The notes under the pieces are model-generated. The model had not been told where the DNA came from. It saw only the letters and a program-made list of their open reading frames with translations, and ran no database searches. The position numbers and the translations under genes are program-made. Source: Eupeodes corollae (Eukaryota; Arthropoda; Insecta; Diptera; Syrphidae). Taken from it: a stretch of 64,000 nt of DNA. Below are positions 11,082 to 23,279 of the stretch, piece by piece; positions within the stretch are counted from its first letter, which is position 1; every line of letters begins with the position of its first letter. The DNA lies in NCBI RefSeq assembly GCF_945859685.1, contig NC_079147.1, positions 185,487,174 to 185,551,173 on the forward strand, read 5' to 3'.

Positions 11082-14000
11082 TAGGGTCCGACGTCTAATG
11101 TCAAAAAAAATCATCTTTTCAAATGAAGTTCATTTTGATCTTGGTGGTTACGAAAATATGTTGAAATGGTAGACATTTGTATTCAAGAGGACAAAAGCGT
11201 CCACAGGTTTTGTCTCAAAACCCACCTCTGTCTTTCAACTCCTACACTCACCTCCCCGCAGTGAACATCGGGTGCCTAGTACCTCAGCTGGAGATTGGGT
11301 TCTAACCCCAGTGGAAAGTTGCTGGGGGCAGCAAACGAGAGAGGTGTTTCCCCTAAGGTACCTCTCCTTATCCAAGTGCCAGGTCAGCAATTCTCGAGAT
11401 GGAATCAACGGTGGTGTCTACAGTTCCAGTAAGGTTGAAATACTTAATGAACACCTTATAGGGCTTCTTCGACATATTCGGAGCCCAGGCCTGTAAGGAA
11501 CGGTTTATCCGGCTCCCCTTCCTTGGAGCTATACTTATGATCTGGCCCTCCAGGTTGGGGGTTGTGCCGTCGGGGTGACTTCCTGGCCATGTAAAAAATA
11601 CCTTTAATTGCGAAGCACCAACAAGCCTCGGATACGAACGGATTCACTGTTGACAACCCATGCAAACGAAATAAGGACAACGAACTTCGGATATGCACGA
11701 CCAGACAACGCAAACTAAAAGACTGCTATATCTACTACGGCGACTGCTACCGAGAACAAAGACAGCATCTATTTGGGTGTGGATTTGTTGTTGGAACTAG
11801 ACTCAGGCAAAAAGTCTTGAGTTTCAACAGTGTGAGCGAGCCCATCACGACAATCCGCATCAAGGCTAAATTCGCCAACATAAGCCTAATATGCTTACAT
11901 GCCCCAACAGAGGAGAAAGTTGAAGACACCAAAGACATATTCTTCGAGCTCTTGGAAAAGACATATGAGCAGTGCCCTGGCTATGACTTTAAAATTGTCT
12001 TAGGAGATTTTAATGCCAAGCCAGGAAGAGAAGACATCTTTGGTGGCATAATCGGGAGATACAGCCTGCACGATACCACCTCCGACAACGGATTTAGGCT
12101 GGTCGATTTCGCTACGGGGCGAGACGGTCTGCTAGCTAGTAGGCAGTTCACACATCTCAATATCCACAAGGGGACATGGAAATCTCCTAATCAGTCAACT
12201 GTCAACCAGATTGACCACATTGCGATCGACGCACAACACTTCTTCAGTATACAGGATATCCGAACATTCCGAGAGGCCAACATTGACTCGGACCACTACC
12301 TCGTTGTAGCCAAGATACGTCTACGGATATCCCGGTCCAATTAAAAACAAGGAAGTACTGTGAGAAGATACGACGTTAGACGGCTACAATCGCAAGAGAC
12401 TGCCATGTCCTTTTCCATTAAGTAATGTAAATCAGTGGCAACATTGCATTGCAGCCATCAGAGATGCCGCCTCTGAGGTGCTAGGTTTCACACGGTCACC
12501 ACAGCGAAACAAGAGGCATACAAAACGGCGCTGCACAAAAGGACTAGAGCTGCTCACGAGCTCTACGAGCAGAAGAGGAGAGAGGAACACCGGCTTCTTA
12601 GATGGAAAAAAAGAGAGCATGAAAACCGCGTGATCGAGGAGACAGAGGGATGTCACAACAGGAATGAGGTTCGTAAATTTTACCAAAAGGTAAAAAACAC
12701 CTCCCAAGGTTACCAGCCACGAACCAAAGCCTGTAAAGACGATCAGGGGAACATCGTAGAAGAACCGCAGTCGATGCTGAGAATATGGAAAGATCACTTC
12801 TCCAAATTATATAACGGCGATGACGAACCGAATTCCGCTGTAAGGGAGATAGAACCACTCAACCTAGACGACGCAAATCAACAATTTCGCCTACCCGACC
12901 TTGACTAATTGAAGATAGCTATATCTAAACTTAAGTCAAACAAAGCTGCTGGAGCTGACTACATCGCTGCCGAACTTTTCAAAGCAGCAGGCGATGGCTT
13001 GGGTCGGAGCATGCACCAACTCATCTGCAAAATATGGTCGGAAGAAAGCATGCCCGATGAGTGGAATCTCAGCATAGTGTGCCCGATACATAAGAAAGGA
13101 GACCCTCTAAACTGCGCCAACTACAGAGGCATCAGTCTCCTTAACATTGCGTATAAGATCCTCTCTGCCGTATTATGTGAACGTCTGAAGCCATTCGTCA
13201 ACAACCTGATTGGTCCTTATCAGTGTGGCTTCACACCAGGAAAGTCCACTATCGACCAAATATTCACACTACGGTAGATCTTCGAAAAAACCCAGGAGCT
13301 TCAAATCGATACCCACCATCTCTTTATCGATTTTAAAGCCGCGTATGACAGCATCTATAGGGAAGAGCTCTACCGAGCTGTCAAACTTATCCGTTTGTGC
13401 AGAATGACGATGGAGAATGCACGCTGCTCTATCAAGGTCGGAAAAGATCTTACCGATGCATTTAATGTCAAAAAAGGTTTTAGACAATGCGATTCACTGT
13501 TATGCGACTTCTTCAACATCGTTCTGAAAAGAATTGTCCAAAACTCATCCGTCAACACTAGAGGCACAATCTTCCAAAGGTCCATCCAATAACTCGGATA
13601 CGCCGATGATATTGACATAATTGGAAGATCAAAGCGTGATGTCATTGCAGAGTTTTTGAATATTCAATGAGGGCAAGACCAAGTTTATGCTGTCATCAAA
13701 AAAGGACACTGGACAACGACGTCTTGGATAAAACGTCACCTTGGATAGCTATAACTTTGAGGTAGTTAAAGAATTTGGACTTAAAAATCAATTGAGAAGT
13801 AATGTCCTCTCTCGAGCATCTAAAATCACCATCTACGAGTATAAGACACTCATCATAAGATGAGAACGTCTTAGGATGCTTCGAGAGAAAAATTCTGTGA
13901 GTGATTTTTGGTCCCGTACGCATAGATGGAGAATGGAGGAGAAGATATAACAACGAACTGTACGGGCTGTACAGCGACACTGACTTAGTTAGCAGAATTA

Positions 14001-14523
14001 AAGTCCAACGGCTCCGATGGCTAGGTAATGTAGAGCGGATAGACATCAACTCTTCAGCCGGAAGGTCTTCGAATCCAATCCCGAGGGACGGCGCAGTAGA
14101 GAAAGACCGTGACTCAGGTGGCGCAACAAGGAGGGAGAGGACCACAACCAACTTGGCGTGCGAAACTGGAGCCAGCTAGCTAGGGACCGAGCTGGCTGGA
14201 GACGCATGTTGGTTGAGGCCCAGGTCCGCCCGGACTGTAGCGCCACCCTAAGTAAATAGTAGGGTACGAAAAGAAGCAAAATTGTCACATTTGGGGAACA
14301 GAAAAGCCGCACGCATACATTGAAAAGCCGATACACCCAAAACGAGTCAATCGTTATCGAGCCATGTTGGACGAATATTTGGTCACAAAAGTTGAAGAGG
14401 AGGCTATTGGCAGCATTTGGTTTCAACAGGAAGGCCGTCGCGGTTTTACGTGCCACAAAGATGAAGCTACACTCTATGTTTTTATAGCCTTTTCAAAAAA
14501 AAAAAGTTATTTGGCGGACCCTA
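11082..14523 (+). mobile_element. Mini-mariner element, split by an RTE-like insertion
   Basis: Ends TAGGGTCCG (11082) and CGGACCCTA (to 14523) are inverted and flanked by TA. Left of the insertion the translation reads KKIIFSNEVHFDLGGY, and right of it KQNCHIWGTEKPHAYIEKPIHPKRV followed by YRAMLDEYL and SIWFQQ. This is the mariner transposase block normally written FSDEAHF..GYVNKQN..IWG. Without the 3.1-kb insertion the element would be only about 330 bp, so it was already internally deleted before it was invaded. Confidence 0.85.
11157..14264 (+). mobile_element. RTE-like non-LTR retrotransposon, near full-length copy 2
   Basis: The element is bounded by the 8-bp target duplication TACGAAAA (11149-11156 and 14265-14272). 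An apurinic-type endonuclease is read at 11817-12344 with GDFNAK, NQIDHIAI and DSDHYLVVA, the usual catalytic and structural blocks. A linker follows at 12480-12900, then reverse transcriptase at 12909-13650 and the post-RT WRRMLVEAQVRPDC block to about 14240. The YADD catalytic box is intact (near 13600), but a stop lies five codons upstream. Other breaks include a stop before KIAISKLKSN at 12906 and deletions near 13370 and 13660. The 3' end is CTAAGTAAATAG-like. It is dead, but structurally informative for the family also seen at 1-1425. Confidence 0.88.
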
Positions 14524-17500
14524 TATCTATGTACCAACATTTTTAGTTTTAAAGAAATACTATAATGAATTAACTTTATTGTTTCAAAATATCCATCAAA
14601 TTTTAAATGGTGACATTTTTGTATGTGACTCAAAATGAAATCTTAACCCAAAATAACCTTAGCAACGAAGATATATTTTAAATACCTACTTAAAAAAAAA
14701 ACAAAGAAACAACAACATCAACATAAAAGATTTTCAATTAATAACATTTAAAAATATTTTAAGTCCATTATTTTTCACATATTTATTTATGTGCATTTTA
14801 AATTGGTGAAATTTTGTAACTGATAAACTGGTCTATCGTTATTACATAACTTCTCTCTTTCTCAAAAGCCTATTATAAGCCCTTTTTGTTAATAATTTAA
14901 TATACCAAAGGTTATGATTTTGCTTTACAAAGTTAAAATAATATCGTGTGGTTTACATTTTAATAAATTAAATTGATTTAAACTTTGCAAACATTTATGT
15001 TAAACCATATAAGGCATTGAGTCAAATAGCAATAACTGCTGATGGTTGGTTTCTTTAAAAATATAAATCTATTGATCATAAACTAAAAGGTAAAGATTAA
15101 AGTAGATTTTAGTATTCACCCAAAAAAGGTATGTCTTACTCATGGGTCTAAATTTCTCTCACAACTCAATTTTTTGTTTCCAAAATTAATTCTTAGTTTA
15201 ATTATTTTGAGAATTAATTAAATTCAACATTAAATTAAAATTAGTTAACGTTCGGTTGTCATCTCTTTCATTCATGTTTAGTTTTCAATTCATTGTGTGT
15301 ATTTTAATATTTTAAAAAAATTACTATTTAAAAATCCCAGAGGCACATGATAATATTAAAATAATTAATCTATTTATAAAACAATTTTAAAAATTCAATA
15401 TATTATCAATTTTGCTTAAAAATCATTTAGCTTCTTGTTTTTTTTCGTTTTTCTATCCACCCATTTTAATGATTGGAGTTAATTAGTTGGATTGAGTGAT
15501 TGACATTGTAGATTTAACACAAACAAAAAAAACCCAATGAGACCTTCATCAAAGTCGTAAAAACCAATCATCTTTTCGCTGCATGATATTAACCCAAACA
15601 TAAATACAAAAAAAAGGAACTTTGCGATTTGATTGTTTGCATACCTATTAATTTGCAAAAATTTAAATTATTTTGCAATCGATTCTTTTTGAAACTAATT
15701 TGTATGCTAATTGTACCAATAACAATAAATATAACTTTGACCCTTTGTCTAGTTTATGTGTAAGTGTATCGTCTTAATGAATAAACAAATAAACCCTGTC
15801 ACTTTTCACTTAACTGTGACAAATTGGCGACGGCAACAACAGCAACAGAAAAAAGAAGCAATTAAAAGCGTTTCATACTCAAATGACACGCATGTTAAGT
15901 ATTTTTTAACATTGGTGCAAAAGACAAACAAAACGGGTATACCTATATATGCATGTGTATGAGTACGTACAATTTTATTTTCCTTTAATGCCGTTTTAAT
16001 TAGATGCACTAGATATACTGCAGCTTGCAGCGAGTTATTGCTCTTTTAATGTCATTGCATTTGTAATATTTTAGAGCCGGAATCGTTTTTCCTTTCAAAT
16101 TGTATCTTTTAGTGGATGTGATGTGTGTGATGCTAGTTGGTTGGTTGGTTTTTCAAAACTCAGATGTGTTTGAGAGGCTCCGGCCAGGAAATAGATCAGA
16201 CACGGAAATGGCTATAGAATCGGTGTTATGAGAGGTGCCGATGAGTTGTTGTTAATCAGGAGTTAAAAGAAAAACACTCCTTTAAACAGGTTCTTCATTA
16301 AATTTGTATAAAGAAGAAAAAAACGGTGTCTTTTGAATATTACCTACTTATTTATATTATAGTACTTCTTTTTGACACAGAGATTAATTTAAATATATAC
16401 AACATAAAAATATGCAACTCAACAGGTTATCCTTGATCATTGTGGATTTTATTGCATAATTGATCAAAATAAAATAAACGACATCTCTTCCTTAGTTAAT
16501 GTTATTTAGTTTTAGATACATTTAGACTCTAGGATTCCAAGGTTGTTTAAAAGAGGCGGATGTAAAGTTTGTCTTGTTCCTGTTCCCAGGATTTACATAT
16601 AAACAAACAACAAATTAAACTATTGACTGCGTTTGGAGCTGTAGTCTCAAGGCGTTCAGCAGTAGCTCATATTCGTTAGTATATGAATGATTGAATACAC
16701 ATTTTCATAACTCATATATTATGTAAAAGATTATTAACTCGTGCTTATCCTCTCTACCCTCAAACTTAGTGTGCTTTCGCCATGTTTAGGTCACAAACAA
16801 AAGAAATTTGTTTACTTTACACACAAAAGATAGTTTTTAATAATAATAATTTAGATAAAAAAAAGATGTGATATCTCAATGATGTAATAATTATGGTCAG
16901 GTAGGTTAGTAATTGTTTTTTGGATAGCATAGGCACAATTTTTCAACTTGTTTTTTGCACTATCTATAGGAAAATAAAGATACATACACTTTTTAATCGT
17001 TTTAACTAAAAAACTAAACAAACAATGAAGGGATAAAAGTATTAAATCAATCGTAAAACAATAGATATATGGGTGTATGTAGATAAGAGAAAGATATGAA
17101 AATATACATTTTGCAAATTCATCATATCTTCAATTTCCATTACTGACCTAAATTGATGGTTTATGTTAAACAAAAATTATGTAAAAAATGGGTTTTATTG
17201 TTATTTTTGCTAACTATTTTAATAATGAAAGGTAAAATCTTAAGACACTTTATATGTTTTGGAAAAAAAATTCAAAAGCGTATTGTTTCCAAAGATATGT
17301 TGAAGTAAAAGAAAAATATTTGTTTTCACTTCATTGTGTTTAACCTTCAAGAAATGTTAAGTCATTGGTCATTTAAGTGGCCATTTGGTTTTTTGGCAAA
17401 CTTGATTTAGTCTTTTTAATATTGCAAACATAAAATTCGAAGATTTCTAACATAAAAGGATGATTTTTAAATAAATATTTTTGTTAGAAAATTTTGTTGT

Positions 17501-17939
17501 CATTGAATGAATTCTAAGAATAAACAGAAGAGGACCTTAATGCCTGCCTTAGGGAACCTGAAAGCTTTTGAAGATTTGTGGTTTAGAAAATTATTATTGT
17601 AGTAACACAAACACACGATTTTTCTAAAAATTTAATAAAATAATAAAATGTACTTTTTAATTGGATTTTTCTAAAAAATGAACTTAAAGTTAACAAAAAT
17701 ACAGATATGGACATTAAAATAGACACAGAGAAATTTGCTTAGAGTGAAACCAAATTAATACAACAACATGCATTAGAAGTAGTTTTGACCTTTATCAAAA
17801 AAAAAGCTAGGTTCCCTTATGCAAAATAACATTTGTTTAATTTTTTTTAGCTTGTTGTTTGTTTGGAGGTGCAGATTGCTAGAAATTGCTTGTCCACTTA
17901 TACACGTAAGAGGAAAGAGGAAACCACAATGGTGAGTAT
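14524..17939. other. 3.4 kb AT-rich DNA without a recognised gene or element
   Basis: No coding frame, promoter pair or element ends were found. It has A/T tracts and scattered microsatellite-like runs (CAA near 15835, GGTT near 16137, a stretch rich in AAT near 16840). It is the longest stretch left of 41 kb free of identifiable mobile DNA, so it may hold regulatory sequence. That is inference only. Confidence 0.4.
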
Positions 17940-20290
17940 CAGAGCTTGACTCGCTCAGAAAAGAATGCAGGAAACTTTTCAACCAGGCCAAAGTCGCAAA
18001 ACTAGCCTCTCACTGGGACTCTTACAAAGAATCCCTAAGAAAATACAAATAGGAACTAAGCGATCTTCTTGGCGATCCTTTTGTGGCACGATAGAAGAAA
18101 CTTCTGAAGCCTCTAGGTTACTGCAAATTCTTTCAACTAGAAAAATGCAGACAGCTCCTGGACAAATTCAAGTAATGAATCGCTGAACTTACTATTGGAT
18201 ACTCACTTTCTCACTCACACTCACTATACGTTTAAGTTCAAATACAACATATTAACAAGGTCTGATCACAAAGAATAGGCTACAATGGGCTCTCAACAGC
18301 TTCAAACCATTTAAATCTGCAGGACTAGATGGAATAATACCAGCCGAATTACAAAGACTTCTGATATAATTGCACCAAGCCTTGAGGCAATTTTTACCAG
18401 CTGTCTTTACCTGGTCCATGTGCCCTCGGCATGGAGAGAAGTTCAAGTTGTTTTTATACCTAAAGCAGGTAAATGATCACAAGTCAATCCTTAAGATCTA
18501 CGATCTATAAGTCTATCATCATTCCTTCTTAAGACCTTGGTAAGATTGATTATTATCCATTTAAGGGCAAGTATCCATACAAGACTTCTTTCTTCGTCTC
18601 AACATGCCTACTGTAAAGGTTAATCGGTGGAAACAGCGTTACACACTGTAGTACGCACCGCCGAATATTCCCTCCATCATAAAGAGTTCACTATGGTTGT
18701 TTTCCTTGACATCGAAGGTGCCTTTAACAACGTGGACACATCTGCAATCACATCTGCACTAACATCTCTAAATGTAGAGAGTTCGCTTCGGGAGTTAATT
18801 CATTTAATGCTTACTAGCAGAATAATTAACTCAAAATTGAGCAACTCTTCTAGTAGACGATTCGTTAGTAGAGGGACACCGCAAGGTCACTGATCGGTGT
18901 GGACTGGATGTTAACCCACTCAAAACCAATCTGGTCTTATTTTCGAGGAGCTACAAAATTTAATTTGTCAACCCTCCTTTAATTAAAGGAATCCAATTAA
19001 AATTCTCAGACGAGGCCAAATACCTAGGTCTTGTCTTAGACAAAAAACTAAATTGGAAACGTAACGTACAGGAAAGAGTCAAAAAAGCTACTGTAGCTCT
19101 CTTTTCTTGCAAAAAAGCTATTGGTAAAAATTAGGGTTTACAACCCAGAATCACGCATTGGCTATACACATCGGTTATCAGAAAGATTTTAACGTACGGT
19201 GTGGCAGTATGGTGGACTGCTTTAGAAAAAGCATAAACAGGGATAAGTTATAAAAAGTCCAACGTTCAGCTTGCATATGTATAAGCGGATCGCTTCGCAC
19301 GACCCGTCTGCGGCACTGGACACCTTGCTCTACCTTACACCTCTTGACATATTTAGCAAAGAAATAGCTGCAAGCTCTGCTTTTCGCCTCAAAGCTTCGT
19401 GGCAGTGGACTAACAACAACATTAGCCACTGCGCAATTCTAAGGTATTTAGAATCAATTTCAAAGCACACAGACTACCCCAACTGCAATTCGACAGAAAC
19501 TTCCAGATTTCTATAACTACCAGATCTTTTTGGGAGGATAAGACATTCTTGGAGGATGAGTCAATCCATTTTTACACAGATGGGTCAAAATTGTAAGAAG
19601 TGGTTGGTGGAGGTGTGTACTCTGAACGACTGAAATTAAGTCTCTTATTCCGCCTTCCCAATCATTGTAGCGTGTTCCAGGCCGAACTTTTGGCAATAAA
19701 GGAAGTCTTGTCCTGGCTCAAAGAAAACGTTATATCTGATAGCCAGGCCGCTATCAAGTCTCTGGACTCTGTCTCTACAAACAGTCCATAACTTTCGATC
19801 ATTTCTAATGGAGATGGCGCAACAGTTTAATATTCACCTTTGCTGGGTGCTGGGCCATAGAGACATTATAGTTAACTGTAAGGCAGATGAACTCGCCAGG
19901 AACGGTACAGTACAGCCCATCGTACCATGTTTGGCAAGTACTGGCATAACAATCGCTACTTGTAAACTGCTGCTAATGCAAGACGCTGTGAGGATGGCAA
20001 GCACCAGGTGGAACAACATCACTACGTGTTCAAGGTGCTTGCTATCTCTAATCAGATAGCATATAAGCTCGATAATAGGTGTCATAACCGGACACTGTCT
20101 AATAGGAAAGCACGCCAAGAGACTAGGCGTATTCTCAAATGACTTTTTCAGAAGCTGTATGGACGAGGAAGAGGGAGAAACCGTTCTTCATTTTCTTTGC
20201 ACATGCCCTGCTCTAGCTCGAAAACGCAAGAATTACCTAGGAGAATTCTTCGTTAACGATCTAAATATTACAATTAATTCTAAGGAAAAT
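17940..20290 (+). mobile_element. LINE with RNase H domain, degenerate copy 1
   Basis: Plus-strand remnants follow the order of an RNase H-bearing non-LTR element. A linker (AKVASHWDSYKESLRKYK-like) lies at 17990-18060, RT begins with SFKPFKSAGLDGIIPAEL near 18300, and the palm reads FLDIEGAFNNVDTSAI near 18700 and RGTPQGH near 18875. The post-RT region is at 19270-19500 and RNase H at 19560-19900 (FYTDGSK, FQAELLAIKEVL, SDSQAAIKSL, ADELARNG). A C-terminal cysteine segment ETVLHFLCTCPALARKRKNYL lies near 20180. Many stops, frameshifts and a missing RT catalytic box make it dead. Copy 2 is at 49700-50825. I/R1/LOA-type affiliation is inferred from the RNase H. Confidence 0.85.
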
Positions 20291-20900
20291 ATGGGTTGCG
20301 GTAGGCATTGTTCCCTAGAAGAGAAAGCTGTCGTTTTAGTTCTTCAATGTGAGGGAAAATCTTTGAGGAAAATTCACAGAACAATGAGGAGATCCCTCAA
20401 GTTGTTTGTAAAGGTTAATTGACCACCGAGGGCCAAATAACAGCTGGGAAAACGAAACAAAACAACCCCAAGAGAAGACTGAAAGATCATTTGCACTTCA
20501 AAAAAAAGTTCCTTACAAGTCTTCAAGAGAAATAAGAAACAAACTACAGCTTCCAATAACTTCCAAAACTGTTTAAGCTAACTTGCCAGTAACTTCCAAA
20601 ACAGTTTAAGCTAACTTGCTTAGAAGGATCGCAAAAATGGTGCCCTTTCTAAGGAAAACAAAATATAATAACGAGGTTTTAAGTCGCCCACGTTCATTGT
20701 GATTGGAGTGGGCTAAAGGGAGGCAAAAAGTGGAGGAAAGTTTTGTGGATGGACGAAACTAAGATAAATTTGTTCGGAAGTGATGGCTCTCAAATCTGTT
20801 CTTCAGCAGGACAACGACTCTAAGCACACATCCAAAACTGGTCGACTTAACTCCCATAGAACATTTTAGGGGTGATTTAAGATCCGCGGTTGGGAAAAAT
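20291..20900 (+). mobile_element. Tc1-like transposon remnant
   Basis: The translation starts MGCGRHCSLEEKAVVLVLQC then SLRKIHRTM, the N-terminal helix-turn-helix of a Tc1 transposase. Near 20710-20800 KWRKVLWMDETKINLFGSDG carries the first catalytic Asp (DET), followed by LQQDNDSKHTSK with the second. Deletions join these blocks, and a 30-bp stretch is duplicated (20557-20586, 20590-20619). The fragment directly abuts the 3' end of the LINE. Confidence 0.85.
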
Positions 20901-21560
20901 TTAACAAAAAAAAAGACTATGAATTTAAAATATTGTCAGTTATAATTTTACTATAAATACTGGGTAATTTTTATTTGAAAGAAAAAAATAAGAAAATGAA
21001 GACAAAACTTAAAAATAAACCTTTTATGTGAATACAAAATTGAATTTTGAAAACTCTGTTTGTTGGTTCTATTTTAATATCCATATCTGTACTTAACATG
21101 TGATAAAATAAGTTTAATTTCAATATCTGTTTTTATTCCCAACAATTTTGATCGAAAATCATTCTTTAATTTTTTTTTTAGATTTTTTAAAAATGTTTAA
21201 TTCTTATGTAAAAAAAATTGTTATCAAATTTTCCAAATTTTCTTATGAAGTCAATACCTGAATTTATTTTCAAGATATTTAAATCGAAATTCGGTTCTAA
21301 CCAATTGTATGTATTATTTTTATTAGTCTTTTTTTATAAAAACAGACAGTTGTGTTATTCTAAAACAATATTTCGTACTGGTTTTAAATACAATTTCTTT
21401 GAAGGCAATATCTTTGATTATAACCAAGATATTTTAGATGAAAATCAATTTTTACCAACTTTTAGTAGCATTTTCTGAGGGTCATTTCGATTGTTTCAAA
21501 CATTTTAGTTAAGGGTGGTTAAATTTTGTTTATATATATATATATACTCGTATATATCTT
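20901..21560. other. AT-rich DNA with a (TA)n run
   Basis: The part at 21200-21480 has diverged family A-like text ('gatattttagatgaaaatcaatttttaccaacttttagtag'). A TA microsatellite occupies about 21530-21557. No gene. Confidence 0.5.
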
Positions 21561-22181
21561 TCAGTTCAAGTCATAACAAATCGTTATCATTTCACGGTAG
21601 TGAACACCATTCACAGTAACTGCCTGACCGATCTCATTTTGTAAAAAATACGGGTTGGTGATGCTGCCAACCCATGTGTGCATTGGTTTTTCGGCAATCA
21701 CTCTTGGATTATTACTGTGGTGAAGATGCGCTTCATCAGATGATTTTCCTCGAAATTTGATAATCAATTGTTTCCATTTCTTACCAGCATTCTGACCATT
21801 GACGACGCTTGAAATGTTCAAGAGTCAAATGTATTCCTAAGCGTGTAAATGTAAGTATTTATGCATAATGTTTACCAATGTTTAGCGTAAGAGGTGCATT
21901 TGTTGGACATGATGACCGTTTGAGGGGGACGGCTCTTCAGCTACACTTTTTCGAATAGCTGAAATATTTTCTTCAGTATGAACTGTACGAGCTTGCACTG
22001 TTGTGTCACATCTCCAGACCCGATTTGCTCAAATTTTAACACGAATTTTTTTTCTGACTGTACAGTACATTTGGACAATTATTGACCGAAAAAATCACGA
22101 TATGCATATTGATTTGAAATCCCATTTGAGGTAATAAACCTTACTAAGTTTAACACATTGCTCGATTGTGTATCTTTCCAT
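21561..22181 (-). pseudogene. mariner-like transposase, degenerate
   Basis: On the minus strand a start at 22181 gives MERYTIEQCVKLSKVYY, the typical N-terminus of this mariner subgroup. After breaks come VQARTVHTEENISAIRKSVA and then SSDEAHLHHS (first catalytic Asp), NPRVIAEKPMHTWVGSI and IGQAVTVNGVHYREMIT (21561-21760). The last part of the catalytic domain is absent. It is a different, less deleted member of the same subgroup as the split mini-mariner at 11082-14523. Confidence 0.88.
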
Positions 22182-22269
22182 GGTTCAAATTGAGTTAGCC
22201 TGAAATTGAGAAATGTGAATTTAAATTCAGCAAACTAATTGACGGTTGGATGTGGTTCCCATTAGAAAT

Positions 22270-22625
22270 TGGTCCTTAACATTTAAGAACCCTTTAGATG
22301 TCAAAAACTATAATATAAAATTTAATGAAGTCTCAAGCGTTTTTGGTTTCAGAGATATAAGTGGTCACAACCATTTTTTATGTTTTTTAATTGATGCAGT
22401 AGAAATACGATTTTGAAAACCTTTTCTTCATCTTATGATGTTGTTATCTATAAACCATAATTTATTTGAAGCCGATATCTATTACGTTACTTGAGGTAAG
22501 ACCTACGAAAAAAGGTTCCCGAACGTACGGATTTATGGACGAACGGAAGCGCTAACGTAAACCTTTAATTAGATTGTAGGGATCTTGACACGCCGAGTAA
22601 TATCAAAATTTTCATTTCTAAATAC
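22270..22625 (+). repeat. Repeat family A tail, diverged copy
   Basis: It matches the tail of the 55276-56640 repeat: 'aagtctcaagcgtttttggtt..agatat', then 'gaagccgatatct', 'gaacgtacgga' and 'tagggatcttgacacg'. There are no monomers upstream. Confidence 0.6.
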
Positions 22626-23279
22626 AATTCAAACCGATAACTATTGAAAAGTTAAACATTTAAAGAGAAAACAGTTTTTGGGTCAGTGTTATCATGACAC
22701 CAATTTTTCAAAAAAACAAAGATCTATCACTTTGGTCCCAGTTAACACATTTCTCATTTTGTGCAAAATACTACTTTCCAATACCTTATAATACAACCAG
22801 CGATAAATATAAATAAGGAGGAAGGTACAAAAAGTAATGAATTCATTGTTTAAAAAACTGAACAATTCCATTCGACGCATTTTGTAGACAAAGCTTAAGA
22901 GTTTTTCTTAAGTATCGAACTGCAACTACTCCTATACTATACATAGTGTGTATTTAGAGGTTCGATTAAGAGAAAAGATGGTATTGTTTTTGAAGCTTTC
23001 TTGGTAAATTACTTTACTTCTGTTTTTCTTTTTTTGTAATCGCATAGCATTTTTATGATTACAAATTAATGTTCACTTTGCATGCAAACCGCGTGTGATA
23101 TGGGGTTTTGGATGATGTGTTTGTTTTTGTTGGTTTCTTTTAAAGTTTTATGTTCAGTGAAGGTGATTAAGTAGACATGATGTTACTTTGGTATATAAAA
23201 AATAAAAAACATCTTTATTATTTTAATTGTTTAAATATGCGAATGATGAATATGGGGTTAGTGTACCTACATAAGAGAT
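22626..23279. other. Non-coding DNA, nothing recognised
   Basis: AT-rich sequence without motif-bearing open frames. Confidence 0.35.

Noticed and set aside
12432..12858. Long minus-strand frames opposite the RTE-like element
   Set aside because: Antisense shadows of the LINE linker and RT coding strand. No family resemblance.
21530..21557. (TA)n run as a functional origin or insertion hotspot
   Set aside because: Plain microsatellite. Nothing in its flanks supports a role.
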